The notes: a model not told the origin generated them from the sequence alone. A stretch of 64,000 nucleotides of DNA from Yponomeuta sedellus (GCA_934045075.1 OW203722.1:20064986-20128985); one strand, 5' to 3'. Numbered from the stretch's first letter, positions 39,966-51,392 are shown. Program-made: numbers and translations.

Positions 39966-40589
39966 TCTCTGTTGAAAAGTCAATTTTAGTACTAAATCTC
40001 CATACAAAAATTTGTCATTTTCAATCATCAATATCTCGTCCGCCATCTTGAAATTCCAAGATGTCGGATTTTTCTCATATACCTGAGTCCTTTGGCAACG
40101 CGATGCCGTTTACGGCATATCTCCAGCATATGCCCAGTTGGCTGCCGACTTTTTTGCGCAAAGGTCGATTTTTCGGTCGGCTATATCTGCGCCGCCATTT
40201 TGAATTTCGAACAACCAAAATTTTTTTTTTCAATCGGATCACTATATCACCATTCTATCAAAATTTCATTCAAATCGGCCGGTAAACTACAGAGTTAGCA
40301 CCTTCGCGTAGTGGAACGCGTTCGAAATTCAAAAATCGGCTTCATAGGATGGCTGTAATTCATACATTTCCTACAACTTTCTCATACATCATTTTCGTCC
40401 AAATCTTACCGTTTCCGAGAAAACGTATGGATGAATAGATCAGTGAGTATACCGGATTGTAGCTTTATATATATATATAATTTCCATTACATCTAATACA
40501 TCTAAAGTTCCTTTTTTAAAGATGTTAACATTATACCTTTAAGTTGGCCCATGACCAGAATATATGTAAGTTTGCCATGCTGTGGAATT

Positions 40590-40699
40590 GTTAGTATGTA
40601 AGGTAGGTTAAGATTCTTTTGTTTGAGCCAGTCGAATTAGATCGCTGTCACCCGACGCACGTTGCTATTATTTTAACCTCCCCTTTCGCGAAACTAACA
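40590..40699 (+). repeat. Gypsy 5' LTR (110 bp)
   Basis: Begins TGTTAGT and ends ACTAACA, a perfect 7-bp inverted pair. Very short for a Gypsy LTR, with no obvious TATA box or AATAAA. Confidence 0.95.
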
Positions 40700-40728
40700 G
40701 TGGCGCAGCCTGAATCTTACGCTATATA

Positions 40729-43700
40729 ATGGCTAACATATCGATTGGAGTGTTAGCAGTGTTTAATCACGAAATTAACGACTGGGGTTCGTACAAAGGT
40801 CGTTTAGAACAATGGTTTCAAGCTAACGACATCGACAACAACGTGGACAAGTTGGGTTCAAAGCGCCGAGCCATATTGCTCAGTAGTTTAGCAGAAACTA
40901 CCTACAGACTCGTCAGAGATTTATCATCGCACAAAGACGTCGGAACCCTATCTTATGAAGAAGTTACGGAAATATTGGACAGACACTTCAAAATTAAAAA
41001 GTGTAGTTTTGCGGAACGGTTCAAGTTCCACAGTGCTGTTCAGTCACCGTCGGAAAGCTTGGCGGAGTGGTCAGCACGTATACGCAGTCTAGCCAAGGAT
41101 TGTGATTTCCCGTTGAGCTCATTGGAGGAAACGCTACGCGACCGGTTCGTGATAGGTTTGAGTGTGGGTCCAGAAAGAGATCGCCTGTTCACAGAGCCTA
41201 TGGAGGGTTTGACATTGCAAAAAGCGCTGCAGTTATCTGAGAGCGTACGCTGCGCTAGGCAAGGAGCCCGGCAGGGAGCTGATTCATCTAAGAGCCCAGC
41301 GCTCGAAGTTCACAAGATGTCTTCTGCTAATCGCGTTGCGTCATCGTCTCGCGCGCCGCCGTCGCTGCCACCACGAGAGGCGTCACGTACTTCAGAGCGG
41401 TGTTCAGTGTGCGGTTATTTCGGGCATGATAATAAAAAGTGTCGATTCAAAAATGCATTTTGTTCCAAGTGTGGCCAAAAAGGGCATTTAAACCGTGTGT
41501 GTACTCGTATTACGAGGAACAAAGCAATAAATGTTAATCAACATTTCTTGCAGTGCTGCTCGGATGATGGTGACGATGATGGTAAGCAGTTGCTTTTTAA
41601 TATTCGCTGCTACCGAGGAGAACCCATGCAGGAATCGGTTACAATAAATAAAATTCCTTTAAGTTTTGAAGTCGACACGGGTTCGGCAGTGACCGTGATA
41701 TCAGATGACATTTATTTCAAACATTTTCCAGGCTACCAGTTACGCAAAACAAACAAGGTTTTACAGAGCTATAACGGCACTGCCATACAAACCTTAGGCA
41801 GCATTACCTTGCCTGTTAGTTTTCGTAACCAAACAGAAACCCTGGAAGTGTTTATAGTGAAAAATGGGGGGCCCCCGTTACTGGGACGTGATTTTATAGT
41901 AAAGTTCAATCTGCAAATCTGTCAAGTAAACAGTTGTGAAGTTGTGAATATGGAAAACATAAAAAAACAATACCCGCATCTATTTTCAGACGCCTTGGGC
42001 CGTTGCAAAGGGTTGGAAGTTAAATTAAACCTAAAACCTAACTCCACGGGTTTTTATAATAATCCACGGCCGGTGCCATTCGCTCTGAGGGCTAAGCTAG
42101 AGGAAGAAATAGATAGGTTAGTTAGCCTAGGAATCATTGAGCCTGTCACTTTTTCTGACTATGCCAGCCCAATTGTCCCTGTTTTGCGAAAAGATGGGAA
42201 GATCCGCCTCTGTGCAGATTATTCTGCCACTTTAAACAAGCAAGTTATAGTAGAAAAATACCCCCTTCCTCGAATTGAGGAACTATTCTCAAAACTGCAC
42301 GGCGGAATTCATTTTACTAAGCTAGATTTATCGGGCGCATATAATCAGCTGCTTTTACATAGTGACTCACAGCTCCTGACATGCATCAATACACACAGGG
42401 GGCTATATAAATTTACGAGGTTAGTGTTTGGTCTTTCTAGTGCACCGGCAATATTCCAGCGTACACTAGAAAACATTTTAACGGGTCCGGATGAACACGG
42501 AAATCAATCAATTTTGAATGAGGGAGTTTTGCAATTTCTCGATGACATTTTGATAACAGGAAAAACTAGAGAAGAACACTTAGCCAGACTAAACGAGGTT
42601 TTTAGAAGACTGGAAAAAGCCGGTTTGGTTTTAAAACAATCTAAATGTCACTTTTTCCAAGATTCCGTGTCATACTTAGGTTTTATTATCGACAGATACG
42701 GTATTCATAAATCACCCGATAAAGTCGCTAGCATTTTAAATGCAAAACGGCCTAGCAATGTGACAGAATTAAAATCCTTTCTAGGTCTAGTGAATTATTA
42801 TAGGATTTTTTTTAAAGACGCGTCGAGTATTTTGTCTCCTTTGCATGAACTTTTGCAAAAAAAATTAAAATGGGATTGGAGGGATATTCACGAACAAGCA
42901 TTCACCTCCGCAAAAAATATCTTGGCGTCTGATACCGCTCTCGCTCATTTTAACCCGGATGCGCGAATAATTTTGACGGTAGATGCGTCACCGTGGGGTT
43001 TAGGAGCAGTGCTGTCACAAATTGGGCCAGATGGTACAGAGAAACCCGTGTCTTATGCGTCAAGATCACTAAACTCTGCAGAAAGACAATACAGCCAAAT
43101 TCAGAAGGAGGCAACCGCCATTATATTTGGAATACGTAAATATCACCAATATTTGTATGGCCGGGCTGTACCTTTTACACTCAGAACGGACCATAAACCA
43201 CTAATATCAATTTTCCACCCTGAAAAGGGTATCCCCGAAGTTTCAGCCAATAGGCTTCAGAGATACGCTTTGTTTTTAACCTCGTACAACTACGTTATTG
43301 AATACGTCAATAGCGCATCCAATTGTGCAGATTATTTAAGCCGCTCCATGGTTCCACTGTGCGCAGATTCACGTAAACAATACATGCTTGCCCCTCAATC
43401 CAGCTCAAAACCGGTTCCCTTATCAGAGGACTTTTTAGACGAGACTTGTTATGTAAACTTCGTTTTAGGGCCAAACGTTGAGTTTATTACATTGTGCGAC
43501 GTAATACTGGCATCAAAATTAGATGCTATTATTGCACAAGTAATAGAGTACACAAAATTAGGTTGGCCAAATAAAGTCGTAGATAAAAACTTACTACCTT
43601 ACTTCGGTTGTAGGCTTGAACTGTCAGTTGAGAAAGATTGTTTATTGAGAGGCACAAAACTTGTTATCCCGGAAGGCTGCAGACGGGCGGTTCTGAAAGA

Positions 43701-45063
43701 ATTGCATAATGGTCATATGGGAGTGAATAAAATGAAAGCCGATGCCCGCGCACGGTTCTGGTGGCCCGGTATGGCGGCGGATGTCGAAGCTACGATCAGT
43801 AATTGCGAGATTTGCACTCAGCTGCGGCCTAGCCCGCCTCGCGCGCCGCTTACCCCCTGGCCTTTCCCTCCAGAGCCATGGCATCGGGTGCATTTAGATT
43901 TTCTAGGTCCGATGAATAATAAAATGTACTTAGTCGTGGTAGATGCCTACTCTAAGTGGGTCGAAGTTTACGACGTCAGCAAGGGGTACGGGTCAAAAGT
44001 AGTGATACAAAAATTGATTGAATTAATGGCGAGATTCGGGTTATATCATACCCTATGCACGGATAATGGAACTTCGTTTATTTCATCGGAGTTCGAAAGC
44101 TTTTGCTTACAGAACGGTATCAATCACCTGACATCACCAGCTTACCATCCGGCCAGTAATGGCCAGGCCGAAAGCTACGTTAAAATAATTAAAAAAGCTA
44201 TTAAATCAATAATTATTGGCGATTTAGAGAATAATGCGGATTTAAATAGCAAGTTGAATGAATTTCTTTTTAATTATCGTAATTCGATACATTCGTCAAC
44301 AAATAAGTCTCCTGCTGAGGTTCTTTTCGGTAGAAAACTGAGATGTCGTTTAGATTTGTTGAATATAAATCCTCTCCCAGCATCCGATGCAGCACTGTCA
44401 GAAAACGTAAGAATATGTCAGTCCTTACATGGTAAATATTATGGAGGAAAAAGAAGTATAGACTTTAAAGTCGGCGATGCCGTAATAGAAAAAATTTACC
44501 ATCATAATAAAAGCGAGTGGACAAAAGGTGTAATTAAGAAGAAACTCGGTAGGTCTGCCTACTTAGTTTATTTGCCAGATTTGGATCGCATCGTGAAAAG
44601 GCACAACAATCAGATTTACGAGTCTAAGGAGGAGAGGGAGCGAGAGTCTGCGAGCTGCTCAGAGCTTTTACAAAAGCCACGGTCATCCCAGGACACGGTG
44701 GAGGAATCAAGGCCACCAGTTGTAATAAAACCTTCAGCATTATTAAGCGCGCCAGTCGCGTCCGACGTTCAGCTAGAGTTAGCGGTAACACACTCTTCGA
44801 AGTCACCACCGAGTCCAGATCAGCCAGTAACTGCTCCTACAGAAGTGCCAGAGTCCGATGAATGGCTTGATTGCCATGACGCGGAGAGTGCGCCGCCGCC
44901 AGCGCCAGCGCGGACGCCGGCACTGCCACCGCCGCTGTCGCCGCCGTCGTCGTCGCCGCTACCGCCGCCGCCACCGCCACCGCAGCCGCGACCTCAAGAT
45001 TCTGAAGGCCCGCGTCGTTCTCATCGCGTTCACAAGCCCGTCGATTACAAACAGTTTTTTTGA
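40729..45063 (+). CDS. Gypsy Gag-Pol polyprotein (1444 aa)
   Basis: One uninterrupted frame, no gag/pol frameshift. Gag ~1-220. Two CCHC knuckles at ~225-262 (CSVCGYFGHDNKKC, CSKCGQKGHLNRVC). Aspartic protease FEVDTGSAVTVIS (~313-325). RT with KLDLSGAYNQLLLHS, FGLSSAPAIFQ and QFLDDILIT (~600-608). RNase H LTVDASPWGLGAVL (~750), then RTDHKPL. Integrase zinc finger HNGHMGVNKMK..C-x2-C (~990-1030), catalytic HLDFLGP, CTDNGTSFIS and NGQAESYVKI (Asp, Asp, Glu). The last ~120 residues are proline-rich, ending RRSHRVHKPVDYKQFF. All catalytic residues look intact, so the copy may be able to move. Confidence 0.97.
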   Translation: MANISIGVLAVFNHEINDWGSYKGRLEQWFQANDIDNNVDKLGSKRRAILLSSLAETTYRLVRDLSSHKDVGTLSYEEVTEILDRHFKIKKCSFAERFKFHSAVQSPSESLAEWSARIRSLAKDCDFPLSSLEETLRDRFVIGLSVGPERDRLFTEPMEGLTLQKALQLSESVRCARQGARQGADSSKSPALEVHKMSSANRVASSSRAPPSLPPREASRTSERCSVCGYFGHDNKKCRFKNAFCSKCGQKGHLNRVCTRITRNKAINVNQHFLQCCSDDGDDDGKQLLFNIRCYRGEPMQESVTINKIPLSFEVDTGSAVTVISDDIYFKHFPGYQLRKTNKVLQSYNGTAIQTLGSITLPVSFRNQTETLEVFIVKNGGPPLLGRDFIVKFNLQICQVNSCEVVNMENIKKQYPHLFSDALGRCKGLEVKLNLKPNSTGFYNNPRPVPFALRAKLEEEIDRLVSLGIIEPVTFSDYASPIVPVLRKDGKIRLCADYSATLNKQVIVEKYPLPRIEELFSKLHGGIHFTKLDLSGAYNQLLLHSDSQLLTCINTHRGLYKFTRLVFGLSSAPAIFQRTLENILTGPDEHGNQSILNEGVLQFLDDILITGKTREEHLARLNEVFRRLEKAGLVLKQSKCHFFQDSVSYLGFIIDRYGIHKSPDKVASILNAKRPSNVTELKSFLGLVNYYRIFFKDASSILSPLHELLQKKLKWDWRDIHEQAFTSAKNILASDTALAHFNPDARIILTVDASPWGLGAVLSQIGPDGTEKPVSYASRSLNSAERQYSQIQKEATAIIFGIRKYHQYLYGRAVPFTLRTDHKPLISIFHPEKGIPEVSANRLQRYALFLTSYNYVIEYVNSASNCADYLSRSMVPLCADSRKQYMLAPQSSSKPVPLSEDFLDETCYVNFVLGPNVEFITLCDVILASKLDAIIAQVIEYTKLGWPNKVVDKNLLPYFGCRLELSVEKDCLLRGTKLVIPEGCRRAVLKELHNGHMGVNKMKADARARFWWPGMAADVEATISNCEICTQLRPSPPRAPLTPWPFPPEPWHRVHLDFLGPMNNKMYLVVVDAYSKWVEVYDVSKGYGSKVVIQKLIELMARFGLYHTLCTDNGTSFISSEFESFCLQNGINHLTSPAYHPASNGQAESYVKIIKKAIKSIIIGDLENNADLNSKLNEFLFNYRNSIHSSTNKSPAEVLFGRKLRCRLDLLNINPLPASDAALSENVRICQSLHGKYYGGKRSIDFKVGDAVIEKIYHHNKSEWTKGVIKKKLGRSAYLVYLPDLDRIVKRHNNQIYESKEERERESASCSELLQKPRSSQDTVEESRPPVVIKPSALLSAPVASDVQLELAVTHSSKSPPSPDQPVTAPTEVPESDEWLDCHDAESAPPPAPARTPALPPPLSPPSSSPLPPPPPPPQPRPQDSEGPRRSHRVHKPVDYKQFF

Positions 45064-45098
45064 TTTCTAGTATTAAGTGCAAAATATTGGTGGAGGGA

Positions 45099-45209
45099 TG
45101 TTAGTATGTAAGGTAGGTTAAGATTCTTTTGTTTGAGCCATTCGAATTAGATCGCTGTCACCCGACGCACGTTGCTATTATTTTAACCTCCCCTTTCGCG
45201 AAACTAACA
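45099..45209 (+). repeat. Gypsy 3' LTR (111 bp)
   Basis: Same as the 5' LTR except GAGCCAT for GAGCCAG and one extra T in the TTCTTTT run. Confidence 0.95.
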
Positions 45210-45214
45210 GGAAT

Positions 45215-45970
45215 ATATACAAAACAGTAGGTACAACAAGAAGGCGTAAGGCACATACCAAAGAGGTTATTTTTCTTTTTACTTTAAATAGTTGTCTTTT
45301 GTGCATCTTCACCTATAAGGATGTATTTGTCAATGTTCTATTTTTTATTATTAATAGAGTCCATTTATATTAATAAACTTATGTTTGATTGCGACCCTAA
45401 GACTTCGTTCCAAAATAATTGTTGGCCAGTTATTATATATGTGAACGGTTCTATTTCTCTTACAGTGTTTTCATTTCATTTTCATAGTTATCCTGAAATA
45501 ATAGATGTTGAATGGGTTTTTTCATATTAACGTATATACTTACACCCTTGATGTATAATAGTTTGTTAGTTTCCAATAAATTAAAATCCTACCACACTAC
45601 ACATTTTACTCACCCTCTCACACACACTCACTCACATTCATAAAACACACAGAGAGGACTGAATCCTATAGTTTGCTTTTATATTATTTTCAATAATTAC
45701 TGTTTATTGTTAATGATACCTAACAAAATTATTGAATTAGTTTACGCCAGTTGTTTATGTAATAAAAAAAAATAACAAGAGAGGCAAGAGGCGCTGTATG
45801 CTGAAATACAGGCTATAAACCTAGTTCAGCAGCAGATGCTACAAAAGACATGTTATTATGTAAATCTAACTTTTAGTACTAGATATTAAATAAGCCAAAT
45901 TTTGTTTTGTTAACATGTTCACACCTTTTTCTGGTTCAATAAACGTTATCTTATCTTATCTTATCTTATC
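45215..45970. other. repeat-derived sequence without gene
   Basis: 45,215-45,310 continues the Gypsy target repeat and matches 59,482-59,580 (AAAACAGTAGGTACAACAAG). 45,945-45,975 is a short TTATC run next to an AATAAACG tail. Confidence 0.5.
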
Positions 45971-45974
45971 TTAT

Positions 45975-47990
45975 TTATAGCTTACTGTGTGGTGTATAAT
46001 TATGCTTTTTGAAACCAATACTTAATAATTAATAATAATTAATGGTTTATATATTTGCTGTTCCCTTAGGAAACAACTGAAAATAATATTAATTAAAATT
46101 ATAATAATTTATTTGCACAATATAGTACTTTAAAATTCTATTTACTGACTTGAATTTTTCTGACGTAAAATAATGATACACATTTATTGCAAATATCGTT
46201 TCAAATTAATTTTGTATTGCATTAAAAAGTGAAAATTACTCTGCTTAATTCCGCTAAAAATCCCACAAGCACCATGCGGTTAGTTAATGCACCGCCCTCT
46301 CTCCCACTTTTTTCAAGCAGAATTTTTATGTAAAATTTAACTTTGCTTTTATATTGCCCTCTTGATCCTAAATGTTTTAATTGCATGCGGGTGAATGTGG
46401 ATGTAAGTTAGGTGTGGTCAAAATCCACAGATAGTCTTCGATTCTCTTTCTTTTATAGCTTTGCATTTTGAAATGCTACTGCATTAAACTTTTTTTCAAC
46501 ACACTTGCTCATAAAGTGGCCCAATGGTCACCGCAATTACTCACAGAATGACACCCCTTATCAAACTGTGACTTTTTCATTGCTAAAACTCACTAGTGAG
46601 TTGTAGATTTTTTTTTATTTTATTGGTTGAGTTGCTATGTTCATAAAATAGTTTTTATTAAAAAAAAGATCGTGTTCAATAAAACAAATAAATTAATGTT
46701 GCTTGCTCATTTCATGCAATTTCTTATTTAAATAAATAATTTTAACTCATTTTTACTCGTATGTGTTTAATAAATAAATCTTTCATTAAAATATAACTTT
46801 TGTTTTCTCTGTAATAAAACTTTAAATTCCCCATTTTGTACGAGGCAGAACAGGCACGAATCCTATACGCAGAAAAAAAAAATTCATTCCTTTAGTCTGT
46901 GGCCGAACGCAGTGCGCACGCATAGGAACACCGTGAGGAAAACCTATTATTTTTTCCCACCATAGTGAAACATTTTTCACAACTAAATAAAATGAGTTTT
47001 TATTGTTATTTTATTCACAAGTGTGCTGAAAAACTTCGTATGACACACGTGTGTAATGATGATTACCGTCCTTGGCTCTATTAAGACCCTCGCTAAGGCT
47101 TGGGTCTCATCGGCGCCTCGGTGGTAATCACCAATGTTACACACTAGTACCGTAATGTACTATTACGTTTTGACAATCAATCATTTAGCCAGGAGGAGGA
47201 AGGGGCCCCATTCTAATAAAAGATTACGCTTCGAAACTTAATATTTTGCAAACGGATCCCTAAACCTACATTTGGGTTTGCTACACACACGATATTTTTG
47301 AATGATACCCCACAGCATCGGGTAAACGAGAAAAAAATTATCTCTAATTTAGGTGTACTAAAGGGATACCCTAATTTAGAGGAGTTACCCTATTTTTTAC
47401 CGGCTTAATCTATATTCCAAATTGTTCTTTGTTTCTGTCTAGTACTAATAGTCTATGAACCGCAGACAGACGGACACAAACAGATGGACGGACATGGCAA
47501 AAGTATAGGGGTTCCTTATTGACTGCAAAACCCTAAAACTGAACCCCTATTGTTTTAGTTGTCATGGAAATTTGCTAATTGAAGAACTTAATTGATTTAT
47601 GCATTGGAGTTTTACGGTAATTACGAGTATTTGTATTTTACGATAAGTTACTAGGTAACTAGCATGTTTTGGTTTTTAACACATATAATGAACGTAAAAG
47701 AAAAACGACATAGCTAAGTAGGCTTTACAAGTCAAGCAATATATATATATATAAAAAAACAATTTCAAAGTTAAATAAAAGTTTTAAAAACCTATTTAGA
47801 GGCTAAAAATAAAAGTGTAAAGCAATCAATAAACCCACACTTTTAAGCTAAAACTAGTAAAAAAGCGCCTCGGAATACGAAATTTACGTTTGCAAGTTAC
47901 ATACACTAATCAGAATAGCGCTACGGTCGCAACACCGAAAGAAAAAAATGCTAATCAACAAAACTTTTCTTCTGCGTCAGCAACCACAAA
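45975..47990. repeat. duplicated repeat block (second copy 60.40-61.62 kb)
   Basis: Collinear landmarks: TAGCTTACTGTGTGGTGTAT, TTAGGTGTGGTCAA, ACGTTTTGACAATC.ATCATT, CAAACGGATCCCTAAACCTA, CAGCATCGGGTAAACGAGAA, GATGGACGGACATGGCAAAA, GGTCGCAACAC. This copy is longer, with an extra region at about 46.2-47.1 kb. No coding frame. A short tRNA-element end (AAAACCTATTTAGAGGCTAA) sits at 47,786. Confidence 0.75.
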
Positions 47991-48519
47991 TTAAGCTTTC
48001 CCCTAAGCGCATATCTATTTGTATCAGTGTTGCCAGAGCCTACTCAGCCCAGGTTGCCATTTGTAGGTTCAAATGTTGCCATCTCAAACCAAAGGTTGCC
48101 ATATGATTTTTTTTTTATTTTATCACTATAAAAATATTTATACATAATATTGAGTACTGTATATTGCTATGCATTTTGATAAAAATTTTAATCCAAATAT
48201 CCTGTTTTCCAAAAATGTTAATCCTTTTGGTTGATAAATAATTAATTTTACAAATTCGGTTTTCCTTAAAAATTTAAATCCTTTTTCTTCTGAAAAATAA
48301 AAATATAATAAAATATAAAATAAAAGACAAAAAAGGAATAAAGACCCTTTTTCACCACACAAACACATTTATCTAGAAGCTGATGTTTTTCAATATTTAA
48401 AAAAATATATATGTGTAAGTGCCCGTGCATTTAAAATCCAATATCAAAAACATGCAAAAAAATTAATATAAATTTTCCAGCACCTTCAATTAGTGGTTAG
48501 TATTTTATTTTCCTATCCA

Positions 48520-49116
48520 ACATGGTTTTTGTTGGCTCAAATGTAACTGCATCTTTAACAGATCCTTTCCCAGCCATTAATGACGATATTGTGTTTGTAT
48601 TGAGACGGTTTCTGTTAACAGTTTTTATAAGTTTCAGCTGACTGAAAATACGTTCCACGCAGGCATTTGAGCAGGCAGCACAAAAAGCAAGTTCACAACT
48701 TTTATTAAATTGGGGAATGCTTTATTATTTGAAGAATTTTTAATTTTAAATATGGTGCTCCAATACTCTTCGGCATTTTCTGTTTCACAATCAACAGAGT
48801 CCAACAGCGCATGGCTCGTCCATTCCGTGTGCAATTCTTGAATGTTTATGTGAGGTGATAAGTTTGGAAAACGTGCAATAACATAATATAAAACCTGATG
48901 ATCGTTCGCCTGAGCTTTTCGTGGATCTACGATTTTTTCGATCACCTCAAAAAGTGGGTCTGTGAAATCAAATCTTTTAATAATTTGACCAATCAGCTCA
49001 ATATAAAATGCTAAGCAACTTTTTTGGAATGTCTGGATTTGTTCCATTGGTGGTTGGGCTACTTCAATAAAAAGAGAACTTACCAATATATTTAAACCAA
49101 AAGTATAAGAAACCAC
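48520..49116 (-). pseudogene. hAT-type transposase C-terminal fragment
   Basis: 160 codons (IEVAQPPMEQIQTFQKSCLA, then DPLFEVIEKIVDPRKA) lead to FPNLIKVVNLLFVLP, and after a frameshift near 48,670 to SNACVERIFSQLKLIKTVNR and NRLNTNTISSLMAGKG. That is the hAT dimerisation block (..SN..VER.FS.LK.IKT..RN.L). Catalytic and BED-finger parts are missing. It may derive from a domesticated KIAA1586-like family or a plain hAT element. Confidence 0.65.
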
Positions 49117-49119
49117 GAA

Positions 49120-50310
49120 AAAATAGTATATTTCATTACAAGTGCGGAAAGGCTGTCATTGCAAAGAGTTCCGACAAATGTCGCCCGTCGGAACAAGTTG
49201 CAATGACGGTTCCGCACGTGTACTGATGAACGACTATTTTTAATACAGTTGTGAAAAAAATAAGCAATTTCATAAAGAAAAATTACTTGGAAAATGGCTC
49301 CAACCGTAAAAAAATATAAGCAGAGATTTTTTTCTTCACCCATTCTACTAGGCAAAGGGAACTATGCCCATACAGCTAAGTTTTCAGTAGATTTTTTTTA
49401 TTGATATGAAATGAAAATGAAATTTAATGAGATGAAATGAAATGAAACCTAACTTAACTCATTCAATCAAATCATTAAATCTGATATTGAAACAAATTAG
49501 TAGCTCATAAAAACTTCTATGTTTTTTTTTAGTAAAAACTTCATGGTTGGTTTTTCTTTTTAATAGACATTATTTTGACAGTTGGGAAAGAAAACGCACG
49601 AGTGCGGGAAAGGTAAAAAAAAAACTCGCGTGTGTAATGTGTAATGCCCACAGAGTATATAAATAATAGCCCACATCCCGCACGTTAAACGTCCCTGTAA
49701 TACTCCACTTTTTGAGCAACTTAAAAACTTCTTTGCACTGCACTGCACTGCTTGCAGCTCGGGCCGCAATTTTCTGCGATCTCAGCCTTTCTTTGTATTA
49801 CCCACAGAGTATATAAACACTACGTTTTAAGCGTAGATAGAGTAGAACCCCTCTACGGTTTTAAGAGACGGGACTTCCCTATAAGCTTTTGTAATGAGTT
49901 TAGCCCCGTTAGCAATACCAACCAATAGAGCAAAAATGCAATGTCAAAAGTAAGTGCTACCAACATAACAACTTGTCTGTGCATTAGGGACGTCCACTTA
50001 CATTACTACATTTATCGATATCGATAAATTATCATCCAGGGGCTCCGCAGTTAGCCCAATAAAATTAATAAAAATCATTGTTTTCAATAAAACGACAAAT
50101 GAAATTAGTATTTTATTATTTAGTATCAAATCACAATAATTGTGGTCAAGGTCTATTGAATTTATTTCAGCAGCTATTTGGTTTTTCTTTAGAGGTGTCC
50201 AATCTGAGCGAACTTCATCAATCAGTGGTTTGGATTCAGGTTCTGAAATCGTCAAAAAAAGTTAACTTGAGTCGTTATTGATTATTAATTTGTTGGTAAG
50301 CTATGTTACT
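49120..50310. repeat. repeats, no gene
   Basis: 49,135-49,215 is a small inverted repeat (GTGCGGAAAGGCTGTCATTGCA / TGCAATGACGGTTCCGCAC) with a GTCCGACAAATGTCGCCCGTCGGA-like centre. 49,420-49,450 has ATGAAATGA repeats. 49,740-49,800 is the inverse of 34,378-34,430. 50,136-50,155 repeats the GACCACAATTATTGTG found at 50,340-50,357. Confidence 0.5.
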
Positions 50311-50313
50311 TAC

Positions 50314-50581
50314 CGGGATAGTTCTGATAAAGATTCCAGGCCACAATAATTGTGGTCAAACCCTACTGGACCAATAGCAACAGCTGATATTTTGGCTGCT
50401 GTACAAGGTGCTGAAAATGATAACACTTTGTAATTTATCAAAGTAAACAAACACTAGTTACAAAAAACTTTAGCGATACATGAAAAGTCTACGTACCAGA
50501 GTTGTTTTGTGAAGCTCGACAACTAATAGGTTTTTGTATAGCTGAATCGAACCCACCACATCCCGTATGAGAAGCCGGCAT
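50314..50581 (-). pseudogene. two-exon gene fragment, identity unknown
   Basis: Exon 1 is 50,581-50,497 (28 codons plus one base, ATG start, MPASHTGCGGFDSAIQ.., donor GTACGT). Exon 2 is 50,410-50,314 after an ATCATTTTCAG acceptor and before a GTAAGTAAC donor. The phase joins correctly to give ..QNNSAPCTAAKISAVA.. and FDHNYCGLESLSELSR. A third candidate exon (acceptor GATTTCAG, from 50,242; EPESKPLIDEVRSDWTPLKK and LDHNYC) joins out of phase and would stop after two codons. Either the gene is broken or the third exon is spliced differently. No family recognised. Confidence 0.4.
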
Positions 50582-51244
50582 TCTACAGCTTCGCTAGCGC
50601 CGCTCTATCGTAGGGTAGGCGTTGTAGAACTATGAATTGACGGTTTTTATTTTCTTGGGAAATTATAATTTCACGTATTTTTGGTGAATCACGATTTTTT
50701 TAACGAGTAGGTCCTGATGGAAAGAGCTTGAGAATTGAGAAAATTCTCCTAGAAAAAAATCGAGAAGAACTCACATAAAGCGTAAATAGGTTAAGAAAGC
50801 GGTCTGCCAGTTTTGACAATGAAAGTACGTTTTGCAACGTCGTTTGGTAGAGTTCTAGTCTTCATCATAACTACTCGTAGAACTCCACCAAATGTGTTTT
50901 CCGAAAGCAAATGCACGTATACAAATAGAAAATATACAACGCTCTGCAAACACCCAAATCACTTCGAGTGTGCCTTTTTTAAAGAGTCCCCTCGATACAA
51001 CGTCTTTTTTAAGTTTGGTGATGAATTTACGAGTCATTTCAAATATTTATTAAAGGTTCTTACAATATTCTATCAAAACCTTTTTCATGCATGGTCTACA
51101 TTCTATTATTTTTTTAACATTTATTAACTTATTTGTTATTTAATGACTGGTTACATATCTGAAGTAATTTGCATAAAATTTTAAGTCTCTAAATAAGGAT
51201 CTCTTTGTACTTCTATATTCCGAATACGCAGTCATATCTCGAAT
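50582..51244. other. no gene recognised
   Basis: The minus strand of 50,582-50,700 could be the 5' leader of the preceding fragment. A 104-codon + frame at 50,813-51,127 has no recognisable feature. 51,150-51,230 resembles 6530-6610 (TTACATATCTGAAGTAATTT). Confidence 0.4.
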
Positions 51245-51392
51245 TCATCATCATCAGCCCACCGCTGCCCACTGCTGGGTATAGGCCTTTTCCCCATTAT
51301 GCCAAGCCTCACGGTCTCTCGCCATCCTCATCCAAGGACCCTCCACTGACTCTGCCACATCGTCTGACCATCGGGCCGCTGGTCTCGAATTG
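51245..51392. repeat. CATCATCA-type lepidopteran repeat
   Basis: CATCATCATCAGCCCACCGC, CACTGCTGGGTATAGGCC and CCATTATGCCAAGCCTCACG are the typical start of an abundant moth/butterfly repeat. It ends at the junction with the next repeat. Confidence 0.55.

Larger units (their letters stand above)
38099..40065. repeat. perfect 993-bp tandem duplication
   Basis: From CTTTAGCATGAAGTTCGCCA at 38,100 and again at 39,093, the two units appear identical to the point where copy one ends ..AAGATGTCGGCATTTTCGGC and copy two ends ..AAGATGTCGGATTTTTCTC. Each unit contains the RT 5' fragment, an AT-rich spacer and the GC-rich minisatellite. Identity over about 970 bp means a very recent event or an assembly duplication. 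Confidence 0.95.
40590..45209 (+). mobile_element. Ty3/Gypsy LTR retrotransposon, intact
   Basis: LTRs 40,590-40,699 and 45,099-45,209, flanked by GGAAT target duplications (40,585-40,589 and 45,210-45,214). Primer-site-like TGGCGCAGCC starts two bases after the left LTR, and a purine run GTGGAGGGA precedes the right one. One long Gag-Pol frame lies between. The LTRs differ by one substitution and one base of a T run, so the insertion is young. No env frame. Confidence 0.97.

Noticed and set aside
38357..40051. Four 204-226-codon frames with repeated RAPRSGHEE or GLRPRP motifs
   Set aside because: Products of a palindromic minisatellite open on both strands, with no splice or start context favouring either.
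45600..47990. Possible CRISPR-like or bacterial features
   Set aside because: All context is eukaryotic transposon-rich DNA. The repeated motifs are dispersed, not regularly spaced arrays.
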